From Varroa destructor (Eukaryota; Arthropoda; Arachnida; Mesostigmata; Varroidae), in assembly GCF_002443255.2 (NCBI RefSeq), contig NW_019211456.1, positions 24,607,061 to 24,671,060 of the forward strand: a stretch of 64,000 nucleotides of DNA, given 5' to 3'. A program made the position numbers and the translations under genes. This document shows positions 24,402 to 34,880 of this stretch, one piece after another (the stretch's first letter is position 1; each line of letters opens with the position of its first letter). The notes below the pieces were generated by a model, which was not told where the DNA came from, did not search any database, and saw only the letters and a list, made by a program, of their open reading frames with translations.

Positions 24402-24883
24402 ACCACAACGTGTCGTTAAGATTAGCAGGCAAATACGAGGGTAAGCTTACCTATGGAACAGTATCATTTTAATTAAGCTTGGTGTTAAACTCGGCCATCT
24501 TGCAGTAAGATTAACAGATACAGACGATTCGATCTGCAAATTAAACCTTTTCGAAATTCAAATTCGCAGCTCTTATTAAAGTTCGCTAGCTGATGACATA
24601 GGCTTAACAATAATTACGCACGATAGATTTTTTCCAGTGATATGTATCATGTAGAAGCGCAGGAAAATTCGAACTACACCAGGGAACCATTGGTGAGAAT
24701 TCGCCAAACAGAAAGTAATCAATATTAACACAAGTTTGGCAAGAAGCGACGCCACGTTATTAACTTTGAAATTTGCCGCTTGTTTTGTGTGGCGTCAGAA
24801 ACCAATACCACTCGTAGTAAGTAAATGCGAACCTTCCATAACTTCGTCCTTTATTAGTTCGTCCTTAATTTATCACCGTCAAC

Positions 24884-27800
24884 ATGACAGATCACCTAAA
24901 CGACGACACCAAGATGTTGCAGCAACAGCATCAGCAGCGGCCATTTAAGTCCGAAGTAGAGCATGGCACATGTGACAAAATCGATCCAATAAAGCAGACA
25001 ATTTTAGAACCACAAGCATCGTCGGAAGACGGGATGAACCGAAAGGTTTTCGACCCTACCGCACCGAACGGATCGTGGTGAGTGCTAAATAAGCAATACC
25101 TTAAACGTATGTATTATCTTCTTTCCAAGCATATTGGATCAGTCTGTGTATCGCAGCAAGGATTTGACAAGTAACCCTTGTTTGGTACGAGCTTGAGTTT
25201 TATTTATGTTTCGAGTTTACACTGGCGTTTACATCAGATGGTTAGCTTTCAGCGCTAAACAAAACGTGTCTATGCCTACATTCGAACCTAATTTTGTCTA
25301 CAATGAGGTATTATTTGTCTGTGATAAAGGGGGTCAATGTTGAACTAAAGCTTCCCTATATATCGTATAGAAATCAAGACGAATAATAAGCGTATCAAGT
25401 TAGATCGATTTTGTTAGCAGAGTTTTCTAATAGATGAGTGACTATCTGTCGTCAGAGCCATGAAGCCAATGCTCGAAATGTGCATATAAGAATATAGAGA
25501 ATATATTTCATCTGTTATGCCCAATTTCAGTGCCCCACCTTTTACTTACGATGCGAACGGCTATCCTCTATACTTATGTCCTCCTAAGACGGATTTCGGG
25601 TTCAGCCAAATGTAAGTAAACAACTGCTAGTTTATATGGTCATCAAGTGGCTATGAAAAGCATGTGGATCAAAGCATTTGTGTTTATGTACCGAAGCTTT
25701 GACTATTACCTCCGAGGACGAAAACGGGAACTTACAATCTCAAACTCACTTTTTTCCCATGATCATTATGACGTTCGCTGTCTCTCGCCAGAATTGGTGG
25801 TTAGTTAATAGGCACCTAATAAGCATCTGTACTTTCTTATGACTTTGAAACCTCATAGGGGATACAATGGCGAGCAGATGGTAGTACCAAGCGTTCAACA
25901 ATATTGGCAGGGGCAGATTCCCACATTCAATTCTGGAGACTATCCACAGCCACAGAATTATGGATATCACGCCACCACTCCCGACCACGTAAACCCGTAT
26001 AGGTAAGTTCAAACGGCTATCGAACTCGCTACGCGATCTTGTTGCTCATAATCTAACATGTCTAAGGTACAGCAACAAGTTTTTTTCTTTTTTTTTTTTT
26101 TTTTTTTAATATACATTTGATACATTATCGCTTTTTTGCAACATATATAATTTCCACTTATTTTCGAATCGAATCGAATCGAATCAGGCTATTTGAAGAT
26201 GTATGTAAAAGGTTCGTGTATACGTTCCGCAACCGCCAGTAGTTGCGTGCTATAGTGAGCTATACTGAGATCATTTGTCAGCCCTAAAGAGGCCTTCTTT
26301 AGATAAAAGTGGCTTTTTTCCAGACTTCTTATCTAAACAATGTACTCGCATTGAAATTTCATATACATCAAACGCTAGGGCATTCTATGCAGTGGTATAC
26401 TATACTGCAGTGACCGTTCTAAGCCAACGACTGGTTTAGCTGGTAAGGCACGGCCTAATGGTTAGTTTATTTTCTTAATTACAAATGGCCTCTGTTATTG
26501 GTTGGCCTGTTTCGGAACGACTTGAGCCTAAATATGAGCAAAATTATATCTGAACAATTCATCACGCCATGAAATAATTAACAAGTTAATTATTATTAAT
26601 TTATTTTTGTCAAGATAATACTAATGAACAGCTTTCTTTACTGACGCTGTTTTTCAAGTATTGCAAAACTTTCACAAACGCAGATTAAACGACATTGCTC
26701 TGATAAAGAACACGAGCTATATGTGCATTCATTGCTTATTTAAAACCCAATTACAGTATCGTTGGCGGCGGGCAAGACGCAGCGCGAGATGAAAGCATCA
26801 ACAAGGTAAGCAGGAAATTTAACTACTTGTCCAATCGACTTATAAACCACTCTTATTAAATAGCAACTATACAAGAAGTTCTCAAGCTGTGATTCGTAGT
26901 CGTAGAAAGCAAGCCTTGAGAGCGGCACGATGACGATGGGTCCGTCGGTCGAGAAATCTGTCCGACGAAATGTACAAGCTTGTTCATAGCGTAGATGATT
27001 ATTAAGAATAGGTCCAATGTAATATTAGTATCTATATTGTTACAAAGATATCCGGATATTGATCAATCTCGAATATACCGGAAACTTTAGTATATCCAAA
27101 ACTTCTCTCGAAAATCGAACACAATACAATGAATCCTACGCACCGAAGTTAGAGTAGGAATACACCATATTAAAATCCAACGGTGCGTTTTTATCACAGA
27201 CAGAAGGTGGGACGAACATTGCTCCGAATCAGCCATTCGTTTACGGACAGAACTCTAATTGGCCGCACGCTGGGTAAGCGCTAAGATAGTTGATGAGCTT
27301 TCATATTAGTTTGTAGAACAACAGTTACTGAGTGATGAAGCTATTGAAAAGAAGTTATCAGCGCTAACACCTTCAGTGTGTCACTGCAATTGACCGATCG
27401 TGTAGGAATCGAAACTAAGAATAATCGCTAGTAATAACTACTATTAATAATAATAAGAACTTAGAATAGGTGGTTAGCTTCGCAAACGATTTTTAGCTAC
27501 GGTCTTTTTAGCTTCGAAGATTACGGAATTTGTAAGTCATATCATAGCATAACAGGTGCAAAAGTCTTCCCGGAATGCTATAATAATTTCACAAGTTAGC
27601 TTAAACCTTATTGGTTTGTTTTACGCCGGTAAATGCCTTCGAATGGAATATAGGCATCGACAGATGCCGTTCGCAGCGTCTGTGCTTGAAGTTCCTCCTC
27701 TGAAATCCTACACGAGTTACGATGGTAGTTTTTACCCAATGAACCATTACAACGGTTACTACTCAATGAACGGACAAAATCCGTATAACACAAGGAATGG

Positions 27801-30800
27801 GCATAAGACTTACTACCCGAAACCTCACCTGCGTACTGGCCACCCAAGGTACTACCAATATAATAATGGTAACCCGAGAAATCAGCAACAACAACAACAA
27901 CACAGCGGTCAGCTGAGGAACAACCAACAGAATAATGATAGGCCAGGACACCAGCAACAACCTAATAATGAACAATCTAAAAGCCAACAAAAAAGCACCG
28001 ATCGTCCAGGAAACCAACAACTACTTAACGGCCAGTCAAGAAATCAAGCGAATTCTAGTCACGGATGGAATCGATCGAATGGCAGCCACCCGAGAAATCC
28101 CCCGACCCAAACTCTGAGCCATCAGCGAAGCCTTCCTAATAACTATTCCAACCCAAGAAGCCAGCAGCAACAAAGTAATAATCACCAAAGAAGACACCAC
28201 CACGATGCATTCTACCAATCTAGCCAATATGACAGTTACGTCACCTCAAGGTATCCTCACCCTGAACCATTCTATAGAGGATACCAGCCTCATGACGGTA
28301 ACTTCTCTCCGCTGAGCTTCGATCTAAGAAATGCTCCGAGATGCACTCCAAACCAATGGTATCAAACGAATCACTACATCACGCCCACTCAAAGAAGTTT
28401 CGGGGGAACACCGAGAACAAATACGTACCGACGTAGTAGCTGGCAGCATCAGCAGGAAAATGGCCCCGGGAAACCAAACCAAGGACCGCCTCGACGACCC
28501 GGCCGCCGGCTCCCTCGATCAGAGGTTAAAAACAAGCAAACCGCAACGATCAGTACGGACAAGCCTGTACGCAGCCCGAGTCAGGAGGAAAATCAAGTCG
28601 CAAGCGGTAAGCTTTATACATAGAGTTCTACCTTATAACATAAATTGCAGATGTCGTCTGGTATATCTAGCGTTTGATTATGCGATGAGCTTCAATACCT
28701 TAGTTAACCGCTTGTTGTTGAGATAATGACTTGCTGTACGCGTTCAAGGTTAGTTGGTATGGTGCTGCCGAAAACCCAATTTACGTCGATCAGGGCTAAG
28801 TTTAACTATATTCGAATAAAATTTGTAGCGCGTCTATTTTTTTTTAAGATTAACGACGCGTCTATTATTTCTTCTTGTCATGGAAATTGGGTATAGAAAT
28901 GCATTGCCTCGCCTTAGCAGCCGGCTGAGTTAAGCAGTGCTGCTTGACGCTAGTACCGGACGTAAAAAACCCAAAAACGAGGATAGACTACTTGTAGGCA
29001 TGTATAGCAGTGTCGAAGTAAAGTATCTGTTTGAAACTAATATATGACAAAAATTAATGATTTTTTTTTTTTAGAAACAAAGCAGGCTCACTTGTAGAAA
29101 TGACAAATGTCTTATCTTATTATTATAAATTCTTAATATCGTATCACTTAATGTTGAAATCCTTTATTTATTTAGCGAAAAAAATAACAGAGGAATAGCA
29201 AGCACAAGATAAAATAGTTCATTCAAACTTTGTAAAAACAAACGACAGAACCCTTGCTTGCTATTTACGTACGAGGATAGAATATTCACGCAAAGGCTCC
29301 TATAAGCAAGAAGTTAAGTATGTCCTAAAAGCAATGATGAATGATTTCGTTTGGTGGTAATTCAGCTGATAGAATCGATGCGTTTCTGCTACTCTCTACG
29401 TAAATATGCATACGGACGGCCGAAATTATGGACGCCGATACCGCAATTAGCACCACAGTGGAAGCTTTCGAATCGAATAAGCCTTCGGTTACAATATTTC
29501 TGATAATGATAATATTGATAATAATAGCCAGTCTTATTGTCATCATAGCTATAATTGTCATGATACCAAGTCTTAACCTAAAAAAGTTCATCCTACAAGC
29601 AGTGTTATCTCATAAATATGTCCTTAGAATTTAGTACGTTGTAAAAATTTTTTTCATTCAGGCTCTACAGGATTGCCAACAGATTAGTGGCCAGGAGATC
29701 GGCTCATAATTTACGACTTGTTTTTACCTAACGGCAGCAAGGATTCGTTGAATAATTTTGCAGAAAGATCAAATCAACACCCCGAAAAGGTGTATACTAC
29801 CCTATTCGGTTGGAAGGAATATGATCTTTCTACCATTCAGACATAGCAGAGTACGATTAAACACTAGCCTCATGTTAACATCAAATTTAAGGAACAAATC
29901 GCTTGAGGACTACTTAAAGCCCGTTTCTCAGTCAACCTTAGGAACTCGTTATAACATTTTTTGACTTCCATAGTATGTGGCAAAATGAAAAAAAAATCGT
30001 TTATCGAGGTCGAATTCTAGAATTTTTAAGAAATTCAACCTTCAAGAGAGACAAGCCTTTTCTCATAAGAAATCAATCTCATATCAGATCGGTAATAAAA
30101 ATTTTAAATTTACCAACTAATGATTGTGAGACGTAAACATCGCTAACCTGGACAGAAAATAAATCGGTCCGGGTTAAATAACATTGACAGTACTAGTCCT
30201 TAAAACAGTTATTTCGAAAAAATCTATCAAAGCAGATAGAGGACGGCCAATATGGCCCGTTTGCAGAATCTACGCGCAGTACTAGCGTATAAGCGGATAA
30301 TGCTGGTTTTCATTCTTTTTCACGAGCTTCTGCTCTTCCGTCGTGGGAAAACATCAATGGCAGTGTTGCTAGACTATAGCTCCATTCATGCACTCTAAAC
30401 TTACTGACTCGTCTTGCATACCCGGTTCCTTCGGTAGTGAAAATGGCTATTGAATTATTCGGTGGTGGCAGGCTTAGTGGCAACACATAACTCGTCTTTG
30501 CTTTTTTACTATTTGTAGCGTCACCGATAACAATTGGGTGGTAAAGTCTTTCGGTTTATGTGACGTGGATTTTTACCTGCTCATGTTCGAACGTACAATG
30601 GTGTTAACGCTTTCTAGGCCGAAATTAGGGCTTTTAGGATCCACCTGAGTATCCAGTGATAGGCGCGTTGGATTGGAATTAAATTGGTATATAGCACTTT
30701 TGTATAAAGCGTCCTTAGCTATGAGCCGCCAATGCTCCTTGTAGCGCAATCCTTGCATTCAAGGTTCTTGTATCACGCTATGTATACGAAGAGAAACTAA

Positions 30801-33215
30801 AAAAACGCACGATTCCCGCCATTGCAAGTGCGTTTCTATGTTTAGCATAAGGTACATATATGTATGTTTAGCTGACAAGGTACCAATGTTCATCTGTCTA
30901 TTACAAATATGATTGGATCGGTAAAATTAGCTTAGGTTTCCAAGTGAGTTCGGAGCGTTTGGCTGATTTTTTTAGATCTAGCACGGTACTTCGTTGTACT
31001 ATTCTACTTTCAGCAGATATATGCCTAGATGGGGAAACTACGATACGATATGGTACTATACGATATGCTGCTCAGTTTATGGCGACGGACACGGCACTTC
31101 TAATAGGACTGTAGGGGCCGCATTCAACAAACTTATTATGCCATAACACGCTTGTCAATGCTTCGTAGCTACCGAGACAACTATCTGAGTTCGCTTCCTG
31201 ATCAACTACGCGTCAGGCACAGTTTGTGTTTCAGACTGTGCCAAGCTAGGCAGTCACCTAACGGCATTGATTTAGAACAGCTTTAATTATAATCTTGCGT
31301 TGCATATGAGTGTTTTAAGTGGATGAATTTTTGCTCTGTCATGAAATGAGCTCGCATTGTTTGTCCGCGAACTCTTCGCCGCCGACCTGCTGTTACTATG
31401 ATCGAAATGGTGACTGACATCTTAGCATTCTAGAAGTAACACTGGGTTTACCCAAGCGTATTTTATGGATTAGGGCATGTTAATAGAAAATTCTAAAACC
31501 CAAGTCGTACCTTATCTGGTTATGTTGTCTAGCCATAATGGCACATAGAAGAAAAAAGTAGGTCTTATTTTGCACCCAGATGCTAGATTGACAAAGGCTT
31601 TTGTGTGTACTGTGTGCTAATGATCGTACGGAAATTGTTATTAAGCTTCTACATTTCGCTACTGCTAAATGTCAGGCATATTATAACGAACAGTGTAAAT
31701 GTAAGGACATGGTTCACGTTCTAAGGAATGTTCTGCCTGGCCTCGAAGCAAATGAATAGAGAGTGTCAATCTAAAATCGCTTACCGAGTCCGATTCTCTG
31801 CCCCTCCTCTTTTGAAGTAGATTTTGCCGACCAACGTATGACCTATTTGAGCTGTGGCTAATTTGTTTGAGGTCGAGCTCCCGTTGGTCCGGCAATGTCA
31901 TTACGTACGTACGTGCCTGACGTACGTGATGCCTCAAAGAATTCCAGGATTGCCTTCGCAGCTTTATATGGGGGCAGTACAAGACACGACTTGGATGTCA
32001 TTCATTCAGGACTTCGTTGAAGTGATCTTTATTAGCTTTGTTTTCATCAGAGTAAATTTCGCTTCAGGTCATCGATGCGATATCATACGACCTCATACGG
32101 TATAGCTGCCTTGAACATATTTACTTTATAAATGGTTGATTGTTAAGTTCTCACAGGGGTGAACATTTTCTCACGTCGATAACTTGTTCTTGAAGTAACA
32201 AAACTAATACAGACGATATTGTGGTTACCCGGCTGAAACAGCTGATTGGTTATTCGATGTGGATAGGTTGAATGACGTTTTTCGAAAACGCCACTACTCA
32301 GCTACGTTAACAAATCGATTATTTCTACACTCTGGCCTGTCGGACACTCTATATTATCCACTTAAGACGATGTTGGCCTGCTAATATTTAGCATGCGTTC
32401 GAGATAGACACTCAGTAAAGCTAAACAGCTTTAATATTCCTAAAATACACAAAATCACTTCCTGATCTAGTCGGCCTCACCTATATAAAGTTAGCTTCGT
32501 AATCTAGACACGGCCTCACGTATATAAAGTTAGCTTCGTAATCTAGACAATCTTCTGCAAGTGATTTAACTACACTGAATAAACGCTTGATAAGGTCCTC
32601 TCCGTATTGGAATAAGCCATTCGTGTTTCAATCAATCTGTCCTGGCACACCTGTGATCCTACCGAGCGTTGTCCAAGATAAAATGTAACGAACTTTATCT
32701 TCCAGAGGTGGAACTCGCGCGCAGTTTTACTTAAAGAAACAAATGTGGCAGATTTAGCTAATAGCTTTCATATCGAATACGGTCTTGCAATGACCACCTT
32801 TAAAAGGGTTAACTCTATTTGATTTTTCAGTGTAGAAATTTGTAGCCGGTTCTGATGCGCAAGATGAGTCGTGCATCTCGAAACTTCTCAGATAGGCAAT
32901 ATTTATTTTTATTTGCAAAGCTCAGGCCTGTTAGAAACACAGTAGTTCTGATAAAGGCTTCGCCCTTAATTCCGTGTGACTCAGTATTAATTATGGTGCG
33001 ACACATCTGAATATTAGCTTCCTAACTAAAGTTTACTTTGTGTCCATTCTTAAACGGAGCGTTTCTTTCCTACCGTTGCAGATTCAACGCGCGATACAGA
33101 GTCGCCTCCTATCGAATTTTTACAGAAATCGCTTTGCCTGGATGACGACGATGATGATGATGATTCACCAGATGATGCAAAATCGACTGTGGAAAAAGTG
33201 AACCCTAAAAAATAG
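24884..33215 (+). CDS. Asn/Gln/Tyr-rich prion-like protein with acidic C-terminus, seven exons, unknown function
   Basis: Proposed coding exons are 24884-25077, 25531-25611, 25859-26002, 26757-26805, 27200-27273, 27654-28606 and 33082-33215. Every donor and acceptor is GT-AG, and the phases (2, 2, 2, 0, 2, 1) join without a stop to give 542 aa. The N-terminal part has KVFDPTAPNGS and a Tyr/Pro/Asn-rich segment (65-140). Residues 195-250 are rich in Tyr/Asn. Residues 250-355 are an Asn/Gln-rich, prion-like tract with several Q runs. Residues 356-425 are His/Tyr/Ser-rich and 430-470 basic Arg/Pro/Gly-rich. The last exon holds SPPIEFLQKSLCL followed by eight Asp (519-526). No folded domain, signal peptide or membrane segment is seen. 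The composition resembles RNA-granule proteins, but that is only an analogy. The boundary of exon 6 was set by phase; the open frame itself extends further upstream. Confidence 0.8.
25231..25291 (+). repeat. tRNA-like dispersed repeat, copy 2 (SINE-like)
   Basis: This is the partner of 24341-24401, inside the first intron of the low-complexity protein gene. It has an A-box-like GGTTAGCTTTCAGCGC and a B-box-like ATTCGAACC at the same spacing. The two copies share TTCGAACCTA and TATGCC, and a GGCGTT just upstream. They differ at about a third of positions, so the insertions are old. Confidence 0.4.
26081..26108. repeat. Oligo(T) run inside intron 3
   Basis: A nearly pure T run of about 28 bases lies in the third intron of the low-complexity protein gene. 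It may be the A-tail of an element inserted on the - strand, but no element body is recognised next to it. Confidence 0.7.
26164..26186. repeat. (CGAAT)n pentanucleotide repeat
   Basis: Four to five tandem CGAAT units lie in intron 3 of the low-complexity protein gene, just after the oligo(T) run. Confidence 0.9.
26431..26462 (+). repeat. tRNA A-box-like fragment
   Basis: The segment around GGTTTAGCTGGTAAGGCACG matches the A box and D-arm pattern of tRNA genes. No B box is found at the expected distance, so this is at most the head of a truncated tRNA-derived element. It lies in intron 3 of the low-complexity protein gene. Confidence 0.25.
29428..29634 (+). CDS. Candidate 68-aa single-pass membrane microprotein
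   Basis: An ATG with G at +4 opens a 68-codon frame. The peptide has an acidic, Thr/Ser-rich N-terminus (MDADTAISTTVEAFESNKPS). A hydrophobic helix of about 26 residues at 21-46 is made almost only of Ile, Leu, Val, Met, Ala and Ser. The C-terminus is basic (NLKKF, HKYVLRI). This order (acidic outside, helix, basic inside) is typical of small single-pass membrane proteins. It lies within the last intron of the low-complexity protein gene on the same strand. AT-rich DNA readily encodes Ile/Leu runs by chance, so the topology is suggestive only. I do not recognise a family. Confidence 0.25.
   Translation: MDADTAISTTVEAFESNKPSVTIFLIMIILIIIASLIVIIAIIVMIPSLNLKKFILQAVLSHKYVLRI
29662..29687 (+). 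other. Candidate alternative terminal exon of the low-complexity protein gene
   Basis: A very strong acceptor (tttttttcattcag) ends at 29661. Joined in phase to exon 6 (GCA AGC G|), the exon would add only GSTGLPTD and stop at a TAG at 29685-29687. That gives a shorter protein lacking the acidic tail encoded at 33082-33215. No nearby AATAAA was seen, so the evidence is the splice site alone. Confidence 0.2.
32472..32549 (+). repeat. 39-bp tandem duplication
   Basis: Copies 32472-32510 and 32511-32549 differ at one base only (C or G at the tenth position). The unit starts CGGCCTCAC and contains TATATAAAG, so the duplication doubles a TATA-like motif. It sits in the last intron of the low-complexity protein gene, about 540 bases before the final exon. 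One mismatch in 39 means the duplication is young. Confidence 0.97.
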
Positions 33216-34880
33216 CCATATCTATAAACTTGTTACCTGGGTCGTCGATCATGCCACATGGGTCGCGTGCGGATCGTCAGCGTTGCATTGCCAAAAACAC
33301 AGAAATACCTAAGCCTTTCAAGTGTCGCATTAGTTTGGACTAAGACCAGATAAGCATAAGAAAAACTCGTTTCTCTTCTCCTAATCTAACGGTAATTAGT
33401 ACAAATATTATTGAAATAATGTACAGTCGCCCCTACAAAATGGTATTGATTTCCATTTGGAGTATATACTTGTCTCAGATCGCCAATTTCTATCATTCAC
33501 TACATTATTACCACTTTATTCCTTGTTTTTGATTTCGTTTTTTAACCCGATCTTTATACTCTTTTCATTAAAATTCTCACTATAATCATTTCCGGTATTG
33601 AGAGTCGTTCTGACGCACATATAGGCATATACGTTCAATCGTATATGTAAATATATAATGGCAGGAAGATACGTTATCAGGTTTATCTGTACTAATTCAT
33701 AACTGATTTTTCATGTGGTTCTCTCTATGGTCTATCCTTTTTATAATTGCGACAGGAACTGGGTAATCATGTGTAACATTAGGAAGATTTTATTATAAAT
33801 CATTATCAATTTAAAGTATTTTCAGAGAAATTCCATTTTAAATAAAAATCGGAACCGAGTGAATTCGTTTTATTAGTCGTGATTATTACCTAAACCTGAA
33901 TAAACAACGAACATTTCGGTGCAGTCGATGAGTTCCGAAGGGATACTGAAGTATTCTTTTAAGCCCTGTAAGATTTACGGCGAGTCAAACCTGCATATTT
34001 CGGCGCAGCTTGAAAAATCAATCAACGGACTTCGTTCAAATGTGCATGGCTGAAAATGGCATCGATATGAACCACAGGACATTACAGGCCTTAACGCGAT
34101 ATGATTCGCACTCGTTGCAGAAGAATCTATCTTTTTACCTAAAAAATCTAGCTTTTCAAAAATATCACTATAACTAGATGCGCCAGCATGCAGCGTTTTA
34201 ACGCGTCCTACCGTAGTTGATATTTATTCAGTTTACACATGTCTCTATCGGGCGTCATACGCAGGCTATATCGTCTCCCCTTTTACCTTCACCGCAAATT
34301 GTGTCCAATGATTTAATAACGGCCTGTCCGTAGGATTACGTTCCCTTGACATAGATTCAATGTTTGTTGTAGCCGGTCTGCATGTCGATATTTGACAGCG
34401 AAAAAAAATCAATTCAAACGCTACCGAAAAAGTGAGAAAGCACCGCGAAAATCTACGGAAAAAAATTTCTAGAAGGATAATTGTAAGCCCCACATGGCAA
34501 CGAATTAACATAACAAGCAGCTCTGAGGTTCGTCGCGCATACTTCAGGTCGTGACCTATTTGGCTACTTAATCTAAAATAAAAATACAGACAAAGAAAAA
34601 TGCAATTGCACGTTTGTCACGTACCGATATGCAGCGTCCCATTGTGTGGACTCTATGGGAATCTTCGTAATATCCGAATTCGAGCTAGTTCCACAATAGA
34701 CAGCTTAATGATGATTTTCTGATAGATATGATCTAATGACGGCAAACCAAAGAAGGTTTTGTCAATTTTTTTTTCGTTGGACTTGCTTCAGCCGACCACA
34801 ACACCCACTCATTTCCGCTTACCAATAGAGATGCATCATTCTACACCAGTACATAATTCACGTTGCCCGTCACGCCGAAT
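33216..34880. other. 3' region of the low-complexity protein gene and following spacer
   Basis: The stretch is AT-rich, with no further gene supported. It includes the AATAAA at 33841 and a small inverted repeat (CATATACG...CGTATATG, 8-bp arms) near 33627-33648. An ORF on the - strand at 34266-34511 is Cys/Phe/Ile-rich and unconvincing. Confidence 0.5.
33841..33846 (+). terminator. Candidate polyadenylation signal of the low-complexity protein gene
   Basis: A canonical AATAAA lies about 625 bases after the TAG at 33213-33215. It is the first exact hexamer I noticed downstream on the + strand. Confidence 0.4.

Larger units (their letters stand above)
20430..24883. other. Divergent intergenic region between SF3A1 and the low-complexity protein gene
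   Basis: About 4.5 kb separate two gene heads, so promoters for both are expected here, but no clear TATA box was seen. The region holds two perfect hairpins (21010-21050 and 23523-23569) and a tRNA-like repeat copy at 24341-24401. A short direct repeat of ATGGGGTTAAC lies around 20700-20726. ORFs are short and unconvincing. Confidence 0.5.
28607..33081 (+). other. Last intron (4.5 kb) of the low-complexity protein gene
   Basis: This is much longer than the gene's other introns (254-951 bases). It starts GTAAGC and ends ccgttgcag. It contains the small membrane-protein ORF at 29428-29634, a strong acceptor at 29661/29662 that could create an alternative 3' end, and a 39-bp tandem duplication at 32472-32549. 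No separate nested gene is supported beyond these candidates. Confidence 0.6.

Noticed and set aside
27556..27653. 5' extension of exon 6 of the low-complexity protein gene along its open frame
   Set aside because: Exon 5 ends in phase 2. Only the acceptor at 27653/27654 restores the frame, while the acceptor at 27555/27556 gives the wrong phase.
31665..32105. 105-codon (-) and 83-codon (+) overlapping ORFs in the long intron
   Set aside because: They overlap on opposite strands, have no recognisable domain and lack splice or promoter support.
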